Source of the DNA: Closterium sp. Naga37s-1
Taxonomy: Eukaryota > Streptophyta > Zygnematophyceae > Desmidiales > Closteriaceae
NCBI GenBank assembly: GCA_947471745.1
Contig: CANJKZ010000778.1
Location: forward strand, 1 to 64,000
Reading direction: 5' to 3'
Length of the DNA: 64,000 bases
Position numbers and translations under genes: made by a program. Of this stretch, positions 44,479-55,900 are shown in pieces (the first letter of the stretch is position 1; each line of letters begins with the position of its first letter). The notes beneath the pieces are model-generated. The model ran no database searches, had not been told where the DNA came from, and was given only the letters and a program-made list of their open reading frames with translations.

Positions 44479-47400
44479 TCACATCTCCTTAGCATACACT
44501 TCATGCTGCTGCCCACGTCTCTTCCCCTCACACTCCTCATTCTCCTCAAACTGCTCCACTGCTTCATGAAGTGTCATGAGGCCTGCTCTTGCCTTGCACA
44601 TGTTGAATGCATCATGTGGAAGAACCTTGGTCATGAAATCTGCTGCTTGATCGAATGAACGGCAAAAGTTGACGGCGAGAACTCCCTTCTCTAGTTGCTC
44701 ACGAATGAAGTGGTACTGCACCTCGATGTGTTTTGTACGCCCATGATGAACCGGGTTCTTGGAAAGAGCTACGGCTGAAGTGTTGTCCACGTAGAGCGGA
44801 GTTGGTTGAGTTTGCGGCTGCCTCAATTCCTCCAAGAGTCCACGTAACCAGATTGCCTCCCTTGCTCCTTCGGTCATTGCCATGTACTCAGCTTCGGTTG
44901 TTGAAAGTGCCACACAACTTTGCTTGCGCGATTGCCAAGAAACAGCGGCACCACACATGAGGAAGATGTAGCCGCCGGTAGACTTGCGTGTGCTCAATTC
45001 TCCCGCCCAATCTGCATCGGTAAAGCCTTGGAGGGAGCTTGCATATGGGCTGGCTTGGAAGAGAAGACCATGATTAGAAGTACCTTTGAGATACCGAAGA
45101 GCTCGCTTGGCTGCATGCATATGAATAGGTGAAGGGGCACTCATGTGTTGAGCTAGCTTAGATACCGTGAATGCTAAGTCGGGCCTTGTGCATAGGGCTG
45201 CATACATGAGACACCCAACCTGACTTTGGTACAGAGCTAGGTCTTGTGGGGATACCTTAAGTGAATTCTCACCATGATGCTCACTCTCCTCAAGACACAA
45301 CTCTTTAATACCTATGATATCAAGGCTTGACTCTCTCTCTTCATAGGGCTGATGTGAAGACAAAAGGACAAATTTGGAAGGAAGTGGGGTAGGTGATGGC
45401 TTGCTATCATCAAGACCAAACCTCTCAAGGACCTTTTGGATGTACCTTTGCTGGAATAGGAAGATGGACCGTGACTTACGATCTCTCACAATGTTCATAC
45501 CAAGATAATGACTCGGCTCACCAAGATCGGTCATCGTGAATGCACTCGTGAGAATACCTTTCACCTTGTTGAGAAGATCAAGAGAACCTGAGACTAGGAG
45601 GAGGTCATCGACATATACCAAGAGCCAAATGTACTCCCCCTCACTCGTGTGCATGAAGTACAGAGCGTTGTCTCTCATGGACCTTGTGAAACCATGCTTG
45701 AAAAGTACCTGCTCAAGAGCATGATACCAAACCCGTGGGGACTGTTTGAGACCATAAAGGGACTTTACCAAGCGACACACTCGACCCGTACCGTCATCAT
45801 AACCTTCGGGTTGTGCCATGTATACCTCTTCTTCCAAGACACCGTAGAGAAATGCGTTCTTGACATCCATTTGATGGATATGGAGACCAAGATATGCGGC
45901 TATGGCGAGGAGGACTCGTACCGTGGTGTACTTTGCTACCACGGCAAAGGTTTCGGTGAAGTCAAGACCTGGAATTTGGGAATAACCTTTTGCCACTAAC
46001 CTTGCCTTGTACCTATCGAGGCTACCATCACCTTTTACCTTGATCTTGTACACCCATTTGACACCAATTACCTTCTTCCCTGGAGGTGGCTCAACAAGAC
46101 GCCATGTACCTCGCTTCATGAGACTCTCAATCTCCTCTTCCTCGGCTTTCAACCAATGCTCTCTTTCGGGACTTGCCATTGCCTCACGACGACTCAAGGG
46201 CTCTCGCGGAAGGTGTGATGCTGCCATGCATATTGCCTCTACCTTCTTGTGAATGCAATTCTCACTCTCCTCACATGTGCACCTTGATGACATGTCAACC
46301 ATGAAATTGAAGGGTTTTTTTACCTTGCGGACTCGTTTACCTTTACCAAACTCCTCACTTGGCTGAGACACATTAGTGGTAGGGTTCGGTCTCACAGTGT
46401 TTGATTGCGTTGATGCGGTCATTTGCGGCTGAGACAACGGCTGCGACATCGGCTGCGACGGCGGCACGGCTGCTTGTTCTTCTCCTGGCGTGGAAATATC
46501 TTGATTATCGGTGTTGACTTGAGGATTAGGTATGGTGACTCGTGGCGGTGAAGCTGAAACGTTTGTCGGCATAGTTGGTTGTGAAGATGCTCTTGGTGGG
46601 GATCTTGAGACTAGAAGCTTGGGAATTGATGATGACGCTGCCTTGTCGAGAGGTGGTGATGGTTGGGGCTGGTTGGTGTTGTTGCTCGGTGTTGAAGATG
46701 GTGGTAACTGATGACGACCGAATCCGGGACGTGGGGGTGAAGTTGAGAAAGGTCTTGGGTGAAGAAGTGGACTGTTGGAGCTGGTGTTGGTGGTGACTCG
46801 CTGAAGTGATCCTCGTGCTATGAGCTGGCTTGACGTTGGAACAAGTGATGAACGTGTGGTATGAGAACGAGGTGTTGCGGTGACGGTTGACTTGTTGCTA
46901 GGAAGAGTCGTAGATGGTGTTGATGTAGGTACTTGGGGTCTTGTAGCTGTTGATTGCTGCTGCATGGGATGATGATGAGCTTCTGTAGTTGCCTCTGGAG
47001 TGATGGCTGGTGATGGGTTTGATGGCGTAGTGGTGGGCTGATCCGGTTGGCGTTGAAATTGTGAGGTTGGTGTTGATATAGCTGGCTGGTTTGTGACTGT
47101 TGGCTGCTGCTCCTTTGGTGGTGATGGAACGGTGACTTGCTGCGGTGGATTGTCTTCATTTGATGGCTGAACTTCATCTCCACTTGGTTGAGTAGCTGCT
47201 GGTGGCACTGGCGTGGCACGGTTGGACTCGTTGACGACGGCTTGAGGGAGATCGATGATCGGTCCGCTATGGTCAGAATCGGTGTCATCTTCTTCCTCCT
47301 CTTGTGTTGTTTCCTCAGGTGCGCTTGCTGGTTCCTGTTGGATAGAGGGTAGAGAGGAGGAAGAGGAAAACTTATGCCAACCTGCAAGGGACATGTCTTC

Positions 47401-49965
47401 ATAGAAGACAACATCCCTTGAAACCACTTCTCGCTTGGTGACAGGATCCCAAAGGACCCATCCCTTGCTCTCATTGCTCATGCCGATGAAGAGGCCCCAA
47501 TGAGCTTTGCTGTCCAGCTTGAGTCTCTTTGCATCTGGAACACGGTATTGGGCCATGGAACCAAAAACACGAAGCATAGACAGATCTGGTTTAACTCCAA
47601 ACCAAGCCTCATATGGCGTTACACCTTCCGGTAAGGGCCTTGTGGGTCTCCTGTTGCGAACATAAATTGCCATAGTGATTGCCTCACCCCACCAGAGCTT
47701 GTCAAGGCCTTTGAACTGAAGGAAAGTGGTAGCTATAGCCTGGATAGTGCGATGAAACCTCTCTGCCACTCCATTTTGCTGAGGACTATAGGGACAAGTG
47801 AACTGTTGTTTGATGCCCAATGCCAACAACTCCCCCTGAAACGCTTTCCCCATGTACTCACCTCCTCGATCCGACCTCAAGGTGAGTAACTTCTTCCCTG
47901 ACTCTCTCTCAACAAGTGCTAGCCATTGCTTGAAACACTTGTGAACTTCATCCTTGGTGTTGATGAAAAAGGACCACGAGAAACGACTCTTGTCATCAAT
48001 GAAAGACACCAAATATCTCTTACCGTTTCGAGTAGGGTCTCGCATGGGGCCGAAGACATCAGTGTGGACCAACTCTAGGAGGTCCCTTGACTGAGACTTA
48101 GAAGGGAAGAATGGCTTTCTAGCTAGTTTACCTTCCACACAAGATGGACATGGAACGGAAGAAAGGGACTTGACTGCACTTTCATTCAAACTCAATCCTT
48201 CCACGCTCTTGTGATTTTCCAACTCTTTCAATGCTTGCACTCCCACGTGCCCCAAGCGTGCATGCCATACCTCAGCTTGGGAGATACTCCCTTTGTTGTT
48301 GACTTGATCGGTTGAAACAGCGGGAAGCGAGATAACATCGTTCTTCGTGTTGCTAGCACCGCGCTTAATCTCCAACTTCATCTTGTAGAGCCGCCCGGTA
48401 CGCTCGCCTTCAGCCACCAGATTTCCTGCACTGTCCCACACTTTGGCTTTCCCCCCTTGCAAGAGAACGGAGGCACCTTTCTCTTCGAGTTGTCCGGCTG
48501 AGAGCAAGTTTGCTCCCAAATCAGGAACAAACAAAGCTTTATTGACACAAAATGACTTACCATCCTTTTCGAACTCAAGCTTGCCGACTCCTTTGATTGG
48601 TACTTTGCCAAGATCAGCAAGAGTCACAGCTTTTGAGTCATATGAGGGCTGAAAATCCTTGAGAATGGACTGATAGGGAGTCATGGTTTCAGAGCAGCCA
48701 CTATCAAGAATAAACTCCTCACTACTAGTAGAGAAAACGTGCATGCAAGTAGCAGCGTTAAAAAGGACAGGACCATCGGACTCTTTGGACTCATCTTGAC
48801 TTGTAGAATGACTTGCTATATTTGCTATGGCTGCCTTACCTTTTTCAGATAGTAGCTGAGGTGGGGGGACCCAATTAGGAGGCTTCTTAGGACAAGCATA
48901 CCACGGGTGACCCCACTCATGACAACAAAAACACTCAAAATTAAACTTTTTAGCATTCGGGGCTTGGCTGAAATTATTGACTCTTGGCATATTGACTCTT
49001 GCATTCCTAGGCTGGTATTGATTGGGAATCGAAGGCCTTGGCTGGACATAGTGACTGGACTTATAGGGAGGACTTGACTGAGGAAAACGAGAGGGTTTGT
49101 ATGGGTTGGAAGGTGACTGAAATTTCGTACCGTAGTAGGGTTGAGGGCGGTTTGGGCTGAAATTTCCTTGCCTCTGGAATTGGTTGCCATATCTTGTGGC
49201 TGCTGCAGCACTCCACGCACCTTCGTCACTCCGCTTGTTCCGTGCAAGGTCTCGACTCTGCTGCTCGTTGACAAGGGCCTCAAAGATGAACGCACGACTC
49301 TTCATTGACTGCGGGAGCGCTTGTAGTGTTGCACGGAAAGTGTCCCACTCCGGTGTAAGGCCGGTGAGGATGACGGTCTTGAAAAGAGACTCTGGAATCT
49401 CCAAGCCGATCGCTGCTGCTTCCTCCAGCATTGCTTCAGCTCGTTGTAGGTAGGCTTGTGCTGATTCATCTTCTTCCATCTTCAGATTCATGAAGCGGCT
49501 CCACATCTCGGCTTGGCTGCTCTCGGATTTTGACTGGTGCATAGTCTTCAGTCGGCTCCATGCTTCCTCTGCACTGTTTGCCTTGGTAGAACAGGGCAGG
49601 AGCGACTTCAACTGCTGCTCGTGAATGCTATTGAGTAGGTAGAGGAAGGCCTCCTTGTTGCGTCGTTCGTGAAGTCGTTTTTCAGCTTCTGAAGCATCTG
49701 CTGCTGGTTTGGCTGCTTCTCCAGTGTAGTAAGGCCACAGATCCAGAAGGGATGCAGTGAGCTCAAACTGAGTTGCCCATGTTGGAAAATCTTTGCCGTT
49801 GAACTTGGGGAGGTGAAGCTTAGGCATGAAGGAGGTGAGTGGTGAGTATGTTGTTGAAGGACTGCCTGGTGCAACTGCTTCCACTAATCCAGTAGCTGCT
49901 GATGTTGACTCTGAAGCTCCTCCGGCTGGCTGGAGTGCAGGACCAGATGGATTGTCTCCCGCCAT
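44479..49965 (-). CDS. Array F unit 3: intact copia Gag-Pol polyprotein, 1828 residues
   Basis: The frame and domain order are as in unit 2, and it is identical by eye from about residue 330 to the stop. The first 260 residues carry clustered substitutions relative to units 1 and 2 (PALQP, GLVEAVAPGSPSTTY, EAEKRLHERRNKEA, RLKTMHQ, RAEAMLEE, FKTVIL, AAAATRYG). The last base difference is near 48979. The knuckle (345-358), DSG (421), integrase D636/D699/E735, YVDD and RNase H are intact. It is the 5'-most unit and is served by LTR 4, so it is the unit most likely to be transcribed. Confidence 0.96.
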   Translation of the reverse strand: MAGDNPSGPALQPAGGASESTSAATGLVEAVAPGSPSTTYSPLTSFMPKLHLPKFNGKDFPTWATQFELTASLLDLWPYYTGEAAKPAADASEAEKRLHERRNKEAFLYLLNSIHEQQLKSLLPCSTKANSAEEAWSRLKTMHQSKSESSQAEMWSRFMNLKMEEDESAQAYLQRAEAMLEEAAAIGLEIPESLFKTVILTGLTPEWDTFRATLQALPQSMKSRAFIFEALVNEQQSRDLARNKRSDEGAWSAAAATRYGNQFQRQGNFSPNRPQPYYGTKFQSPSNPYKPSRFPQSSPPYKSSHYVQPRPSIPNQYQPRNARVNMPRVNNFSQAPNAKKFNFECFCCHEWGHPWYACPKKPPNWVPPPQLLSEKGKAAIANIASHSTSQDESKESDGPVLFNAATCMHVFSTSSEEFILDSGCSETMTPYQSILKDFQPSYDSKAVTLADLGKVPIKGVGKLEFEKDGKSFCVNKALFVPDLGANLLSAGQLEEKGASVLLQGGKAKVWDSAGNLVAEGERTGRLYKMKLEIKRGASNTKNDVISLPAVSTDQVNNKGSISQAEVWHARLGHVGVQALKELENHKSVEGLSLNESAVKSLSSVPCPSCVEGKLARKPFFPSKSQSRDLLELVHTDVFGPMRDPTRNGKRYLVSFIDDKSRFSWSFFINTKDEVHKCFKQWLALVERESGKKLLTLRSDRGGEYMGKAFQGELLALGIKQQFTCPYSPQQNGVAERFHRTIQAIATTFLQFKGLDKLWWGEAITMAIYVRNRRPTRPLPEGVTPYEAWFGVKPDLSMLRVFGSMAQYRVPDAKRLKLDSKAHWGLFIGMSNESKGWVLWDPVTKREVVSRDVVFYEDMSLAGWHKFSSSSSLPSIQQEPASAPEETTQEEEEDDTDSDHSGPIIDLPQAVVNESNRATPVPPAATQPSGDEVQPSNEDNPPQQVTVPSPPKEQQPTVTNQPAISTPTSQFQRQPDQPTTTPSNPSPAITPEATTEAHHHPMQQQSTATRPQVPTSTPSTTLPSNKSTVTATPRSHTTRSSLVPTSSQLIARGSLQRVTTNTSSNSPLLHPRPFSTSPPRPGFGRHQLPPSSTPSNNTNQPQPSPPLDKAASSSIPKLLVSRSPPRASSQPTMPTNVSASPPRVTIPNPQVNTDNQDISTPGEEQAAVPPSQPMSQPLSQPQMTASTQSNTVRPNPTTNVSQPSEEFGKGKRVRKVKKPFNFMVDMSSRCTCEESENCIHKKVEAICMAASHLPREPLSRREAMASPEREHWLKAEEEEIESLMKRGTWRLVEPPPGKKVIGVKWVYKIKVKGDGSLDRYKARLVAKGYSQIPGLDFTETFAVVAKYTTVRVLLAIAAYLGLHIHQMDVKNAFLYGVLEEEVYMAQPEGYDDGTGRVCRLVKSLYGLKQSPRVWYHALEQVLFKHGFTRSMRDNALYFMHTSEGEYIWLLVYVDDLLLVSGSLDLLNKVKGILTSAFTMTDLGEPSHYLGMNIVRDRKSRSIFLFQQRYIQKVLERFGLDDSKPSPTPLPSKFVLLSSHQPYEERESSLDIIGIKELCLEESEHHGENSLKVSPQDLALYQSQVGCLMYAALCTRPDLAFTVSKLAQHMSAPSPIHMHAAKRALRYLKGTSNHGLLFQASPYASSLQGFTDADWAGELSTRKSTGGYIFLMCGAAVSWQSRKQSCVALSTTEAEYMAMTEGAREAIWLRGLLEELRQPQTQPTPLYVDNTSAVALSKNPVHHGRTKHIEVQYHFIREQLEKGVLAVNFCRSFDQAADFMTKVLPHDAFNMCKARAGLMTLHEAVEQFEENEECEGKRRGQQHEVYAKEM

Positions 49966-50034
49966 GTTCGTATGGTGCTAGGATAGGAACGTGGTGGGCT
50001 AGGTTGATCGAAACGACAAGCTCTGATACCAACT

Positions 50035-50532
50035 TGTAAAACAGAGTAGCTGTGACTACTGGAGGGCTGGAAACTTGGCTGGAAAGTCTTAGCAGGGCTG
50101 CTGGAATTGACTGGATGAGGTAAAACTTCACTATGTTCAAGATTAACAAGCCCACTAAAGCACAACTCTAGGCATCACAAACAAGACAGATTGAAAGCTC
50201 AAACTAGGCTGATAGACAATGTAACTTCCCTGGTAACTTGGGCACAATCTAGATTGGATGGACCTTGAGTGACTTTGAGTGCCACATGAGGTGCATGAAT
50301 AAGAAAACTCTGGATATTTCTGTTATAGCTGATTCTGATGTGTAGAAACCTGTAGAAACTGCCAACACTTCGGTTTGAAGGCAGCTTTGAACTATATCGA
50401 GTCTTCGGCTGAAATCTGATTGGTGGTGGAACTTTCGAAGTACTTCCCGAAGCTCTGATTCATCGCCGACATTCCCCCTTGCTGCTGCTTGTGTGCAAAG
50501 GGCTGGGGCGGCAGAAACTCGATTCTCCAACA
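50035..50532 (-). repeat. LTR 4 of array F (498 bp), outer 5' LTR
   Basis: This is a full-length LTR with TG...CA ends. Its right end (CTCCAACA) touches the second copy of the 58-bp repeat. It differs from LTRs 2 and 3 at several bases near its U5 end (minus orientation). Confidence 0.95.
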
Positions 50533-50590
50533 GGAGGAAGGGTTGGGGGACGAATGTGCGGAAGGGCGGAAGCCCTAGGTCAAGATTCGG
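50533..50590. repeat. 58-bp direct repeat flanking the copia F array, right copy
   Basis: This is identical to 32001-32058. Beyond it the two flanks differ (GCCCTGTTCG here, LTR sequence on the left), so this copy is continuous with the original target DNA. Confidence 0.95.
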
Positions 50591-50869
50591 GCCCTGTTCG
50601 AAGCCTAACGGAACGGGGACGTGAGGCGCTGGTTCTGTGAGTTTCTTCCCGAACCAGACGCGACAAAATTTATAAAACGCTGAAAGTTCCCTAGTCCCGT
50701 TCCGTTGCAGGCGCGACACGTGGTATTGAACAGGGTATCGATTGGTTTGGGAACCTCCAGTCCCCTCCCTCTTTCCGCCTCGATAGTTTCTTCACAGACA
50801 GGTACTTGGTTCACCCGGTTTTCAAGTGATAAACCAAGGCCTGTCCCAGGAGGTATGTAGGCCACAGCT
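50591..50869. other. Spacer between array F and MITE 1, no gene seen
   Basis: Minus-strand ORFs run through it from the LTR but show no recognisable domain. It is probably original host intergenic DNA. Confidence 0.4.
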
Positions 50870-51344
50870 TTAAAACCAGGGTACACATTCAACGCGACTC
50901 CAGGCTAAATTTTGGGCGGCATGTTTGCGGGAACTGCTGATTGGTTGACGAGTAGCGAATAAATAGTTGAGAATGGGCGAGCATGGGGCTTTTCGTCCGT
51001 GAGAGATGAGGCTTGGCAGGGGAGAAATTGATAACACTTGGATCTAGAAATTGGGGATCAAGGGGAGGGCAACTGGGTTGGCGGAAAGGGGAAAGGGGGT
51101 GAGACGATATTGTGGGGGAAGGGGAAACAATTTCGGTGGGAGCGGAATAGGTATGGGGAGGGGGGAAACGAATTGGCGGAAGCACATTCGATGACTTCGG
51201 TTTACATTTGCCAAATCTCGAGGGTTCAAATGTTCACCTGCTGAAGCGAACACTCCCCCCAGATATTCCTAAATCACTGAGTAACCCCGAGGTCAAAGGT
51301 TAACCTTTGACAGAAATCCAATTGAATGTGCACCCTGGTTTTAA
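50870..51344. mobile_element. MITE 1: TTAA-flanked terminal inverted repeat element (467 bp)
   Basis: TTAA at 50870-50873 and 51341-51344 flanks an element whose left end AACCAGGGTACACATTCAA is the inverse of its right end TTGAATGTGCACCCTGGTT, with one mismatch. There is no transposase. TTAA target duplication is characteristic of the piggyBac superfamily. The short size and inverted ends define a MITE. It shares the terminal AACCAGG and internal words (GATTGGTTRACGAG) with MITE 2 at 61615. Confidence 0.82.
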
Positions 51345-52996
51345 CAAGTTCTTTTACTTCCTAGTCTTGGTATTGACTGTTGATGCAAATGCAGGCTCCG
51401 TGGGGCTTCTTTTCATGATCCATACTCCTCATGGCCAGCAAAAACTTTTTTGCCACTAGGTGACGAACTTCCAGGAATGTCAGAGTTACCATATTGTCCT
51501 ACCCTGCGAAACTTTCATCATCCACTGTGGTATACTTCTGGAGGAACAAGCGCTACACTGAAGGTCAGGTTCTTCTTCAACCATGCACATTTCAACCCAG
51601 CATGGATTGTAATCTACAAGCGTCAGGTTTTGAACCTACGGTGTACCAATCCATGTAACCTACTTTTGTTTTGCAGGTCAGTGTCCTGCTTATGCAACTG
51701 CTGAATCCAAGGACACCTCTGGTGTTACTGCAGCGCTATCAGAACTCAGGATCATGGACTGATAAACTGCAAGTACATTGCTTGCATGAAACAATTTGAC
51801 TGATGTTTCATCTATATTTTGCAGAAAATAACGTTTCAGATGCTTTGCTATCTACACTTTGATTGGCCCGTCGTTTGTTGTTTGCAATCAAGGTGATATC
51901 AATGTTTGTTTTTTTTATAACCAGCTCTATTTCTCAGGTGTATTGTGAGAAGGATTATTGACACCACTATCTTCCTTCTGAACAATGAAGCAGGCTGCAG
52001 ATTTTGCAACTCAGGTTTTACAATTCTCCAGATCGTTGAGAAGGGTTTTAGGAGCGTAATCGACGGTGCATGTGATGTACACGTCAACAAGCGGATGGGT
52101 GGTGAAGGTGATGTAAAGTTAAAATTCTTGTTTTTTCGCTGCTCCATTTGGTGTCGGTGATGGCCGCTGTACAAACTGGTGTCGCCAAGCATATCACAGG
52201 ATCTGGTGGCACGAACAATTTTGATGACGGAGCGGGCAGGTTACACCCCTTTCACGTGGCAATATCATTGCTGACGTTGGCAGAAAATGCCTGGTGACTA
52301 TCATACGTTCTTGCATGGAGGCCAAGCTTCCTGGAATCTCTTTCTTCCTGCCGTGGATTGGTGCCACGAGGCAGACAGATATTATCGAAGCGCGTGCCCA
52401 GGCAACGCGGGCAGGCGAACAAGTCACTCGACTCTCTCCATCCGAACCAAACAAGACCTGTGTGTACCCATTTGGGAAAATTTGCTTCAGCGGCAGCGTA
52501 ATTGTTTGTTCTTTGTGGTCGCGTCGCTTTCTCTCATGGGGTTTGGGAAAGCGAGCAGGTTGGATGGTGGACCACTGCTGTGCTATGTGTGTGACCAGCA
52601 TGCTGAAGCTGTTCCGCAGGCGCAGCACACTTCGAGAGGCGGCACAGGGGGCGAATTCGAACGAGGCGAAGCAGAACCGAAGGAGAAATCAAGGAGGATA
52701 GCCACACAGAAGAATGGCGGTGGCGTAGGGGTTATGGTGCTTGCGGAACCCGTCCTCACCCAAGTCATTCGTTCTGCTTTGCCTGTTTCCAAGGATGTTT
52801 GCCATGTCGCCTGTGTACGCTCATGGCCTCTCGCGAGCATGATGGGAGGCAAGACGTGGCGCGAATCGCCACCGCAGCAGCAGGAGCAGGCCCAGAAGCA
52901 GCCGCTCGAGAGCCAGTCTTTTAGACTTCGTGCGATCGTTCTGAACACGCTGTCTGACGAACCACGTGAAACGCAGCAAAATTCGCTGCGTGAAGC
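51345..52996. other. Region upstream of the GATA gene, unassigned
   Basis: Several T-rich tracts ending in GCAG (for example near 51676 and 51832) look like splice acceptors, so noncoding or 5'-untranslated exons are possible. Open stretches at 51945-52160 and 52287-53096 show no recognisable domain, and the latter runs out of frame across the GATA start. It probably holds the promoter and leader of the GATA gene. Confidence 0.35.
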
Positions 52997-55900
52997 ATGG
53001 GGAAGCAAGGGCCATGCAACCACTGCGGCGTGGCTGGTGGGTTTAACCCTCTTCATCTCTTGGACCCTCAGTTGTGCTTCCATCCATCTGCTTTAGTTCA
53101 CTGTTCATTTAGGACCTCTAACTTGTTTAGTCGACGGTTCTCCTTTACAAGCCGCGCGGATGGGGTTGTCGTGGCAAATCCCTGGTCATCCCGCTCTCCT
53201 CCACCTCGAGAAAGGATTCTTGCGCTTCTTGCGCTGCTTCCGAGTCGACTTCTCATCCCGTTGAATACTAATCAATTCTCCTCATTCTTTACACGACTCT
53301 CTCCCCCAACTCTCTCCCCGTTCGTGGGCCGCGTCTCGCTCTCCCCTACTGCGCCGACGCGCCAGTCACTCCACTGTGGCGCAATGGTCCCCCCGAGAAG
53401 CCCGTTCTCTGCAACGCGTGCGGCTCGCGGTGGCGCACGCGCGGAACACTGGTTAACTACATGCCGCTGCACGCGGGCGGGCTTGGGCTCTCCTCTGCCG
53501 CAGCCACCAAGTGGCGTCTCAAAAATCCCGGCGCGCGCCAACACCCGCATTCGCAGTGCCCAAGCGCTGCCAACGGTAAACGAACGGACGGCGACGAGGA
53601 CGGCGAAGCGGAGGCGCAGAAGGGTGCAGATGCGTGGCTAGCGGAGAAGGGAGCGGGGGGGACGGCGCTAGGGGGTGGCGCGCGAATGGGGAGAGGGCTT
53701 CGTGGAAGGGGACCCGGAGTTAAGCGGAAGGGCTGGCAGAGGGCACGTGGAGGGGTGCGGGGTGGGGAGAGGAGCGGGAACGTCGGCGGGTGTGGGATGG
53801 ATGGGCAGAGTGATGCGGGATTGGGTAGAGGGGCGAACGAAAGATGGGATGACGAGATGGAGTTAGACATGGTGTGGGGCGACGACGATGACGACGATGA
53901 GAAGGACATGGAGAGGAGTGGAGGAGGGGACAACAGCGGAGCAAGGAAAGGCTGGGCACACAGTGGAGGGAGTGGTCGAGAGGGAAGCGAGGATGTGATG
54001 CGAATGGAGGACGATGGAAGTGTGGTGGCTTCTGACCGGTTGCAAGGTGTGCAGGGTCCAATGTTTCTGTGTTGACGATAAGATTCACAAGCATCCCTGG
54101 CATGGTCTGGCTCTGGCATACAAACCATGTGATGGTTCTCACGTGTGGCATCATGTGGTATGTGATGGGCTAATCCCTGTCTCCCACCTCCCACTTTTCC
54201 GTCGACCCACTCTCTCCCAGGCGTGCCCATTCCACCCAAGCGCAGGTCTCTTGGCGGAGGAGGTCAGCAGTCCTCTGCATCCCTGTATGGCGCGGGGTCC
54301 GGCAGTGGCATGCGGCCGCGCAGCCAATCCGAGGCGGACCTCACCACGCTGCGGATGAGGCACTGTGCGGGTGGCGGAGGGGGGAAAGAGGGCTCGTGGC
54401 GAGAGAAAGGCGCGCACGCGCGTGGGGAAAAGGGGGTGAAGAGAGAGGGGGATATGGACGTGGATGCGGGAGTGCAATGGAATGAGGAAGTCGATTTGCT
54501 GATGGATGGAGGAGGAGGAAGGAGGGGACAGGAAGGGGTGAGAGAGGTGTGGATAGAAGAAGGGGGAGACGATGAGGCAGGGGGAGGGGAGGAAGATGTA
54601 GTTGAGGTAGAGGAGGAAAAGAGAGCCGGGGAGGAGGGAGAAGAAGAGGAGGAGGAAGGTGACGAGGATGGGCAACTGGAGCTACTACAGCATGTGCCGA
54701 GTGGTCACCGGGACCTTGTGCTTCTCACTATGCCCTCGCCTCACTATCGTGCACTCACTACCCCCTCCGGTGCTGCTGGTGCTGGCCCTGTGGTGGGGAA
54801 GGGTACGCGAGAGGATGCAGTGGGGGAGGGAAGGGGGGAGCGAGTGGGCATGCATCGAGTCGCCAGTGATGGCAGCATATGGAGGGCTGGGGGGAGGACA
54901 GGCGGCATGGGAAGAGCAGGGATAGGAGAGGGCGATGTGGAAAAGGGCGGGATGACGGGGGCGAGAAAGCAAGGTGGGGGAGTTGGCGTGGGAGGCAGAG
55001 AGCATGTGGCGGGTGCGAGTTTGGCAGAGTAAGGCACTCTCCCTTTTTCTCCGATATCTCTTTCTCGTCATGGCTCCACTCTCGATGTGCTACCCATGAA
55101 GATGCAATGTCATGTTTCTTTGAATCGGTTGAGCTTGCCTCTGTTATGCCTCTCTCTTCCCTCCCGTACACAGGGCTGCTGGTATCGTGTCGGACGATTT
55201 CCTCCTCTACTCGCCAAACTCTACTCTGTGCTCAGTGAACCTCACAGTAAGTCTCCCTTTCTTGCTCGCTCAGATTTCTCCTTTGTTACAGCTTCTCTTT
55301 CTCTTTTCTCTTTGTCTGCCTGCCCATTTTTCGACCCGTTTCAGCAGTAATTTCCTCCTCTAATCGGTTTCTTGTCCATCCGTCTTGCTTCTTGGACAGG
55401 ACATAGTGAACGCCTCCAGTCTCTACCGCTGCATGGACCACGCACAAAAGAGTCAGCTCGTTGCCATGCTGCCTGCTGTCGACACTGCCAATGGCTCCGC
55501 CAGGTGAATGCAGCAGCGGCACACAGCAGTGCTGTGAAGGCGTGGCATGGCATGGCATGGTGTGTCATGCGATTGTGGTGCAGACGTGCCGTTCGGTCAT
55601 GGCCACAGTGAACCACTCCTTGCACTTCTGCTTTATGTGTCCTTCCACGTGTGGCCTCGCTGTGCCATCCCTTCACCTTCTCCTCTCTGTTCTCCCCCAC
55701 CAGTGTGGAGAGCATGTTCCGCAGCAAGACGTTTCTCCGAGCAGTCAAGAACTTCCAGAAGCTGCTCGCGCAGGGCATGTTTGACGCATCTTCCCTGCCG
55801 GCAGACACAGCGCACCTCTTCTCCTCCCTCACCTCCACCTCGTGCCTTGACCTCTCTGCCTCTGGCTGGTGGCAGCGCTGGGGCCAGGCTCATGCCTCCT

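Larger units (their letters stand above)
32059..50532 (-). mobile_element. Copia element F: tandem array of three units sharing four LTRs
   Basis: Three minus-strand bodies of about 6.1 kb (polyproteins at 32270-37753, 38373-43859 and 44479-49965) alternate with LTRs at 32059-32217 (truncated), 37823-38320, 43929-44426 and 50035-50532. Each inner LTR serves as the 3' LTR of one unit and the 5' LTR of the next. Bodies are nearly identical apart from clustered differences: unit 3 in gag, and unit 1 in the linker and RT. Primer sites and polypurine tracts are intact, so this family is young. Confidence 0.95.

Noticed and set aside
52287-53096. A 269-residue ORF overlapping the GATA start
   Set aside because: It crosses exon 1 of the GATA gene out of frame and shows no domain; it is probably leader sequence.
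54223-55032. A separate 269-residue gene
   Set aside because: Splice phases on both sides make it exon 3 of the GATA gene.
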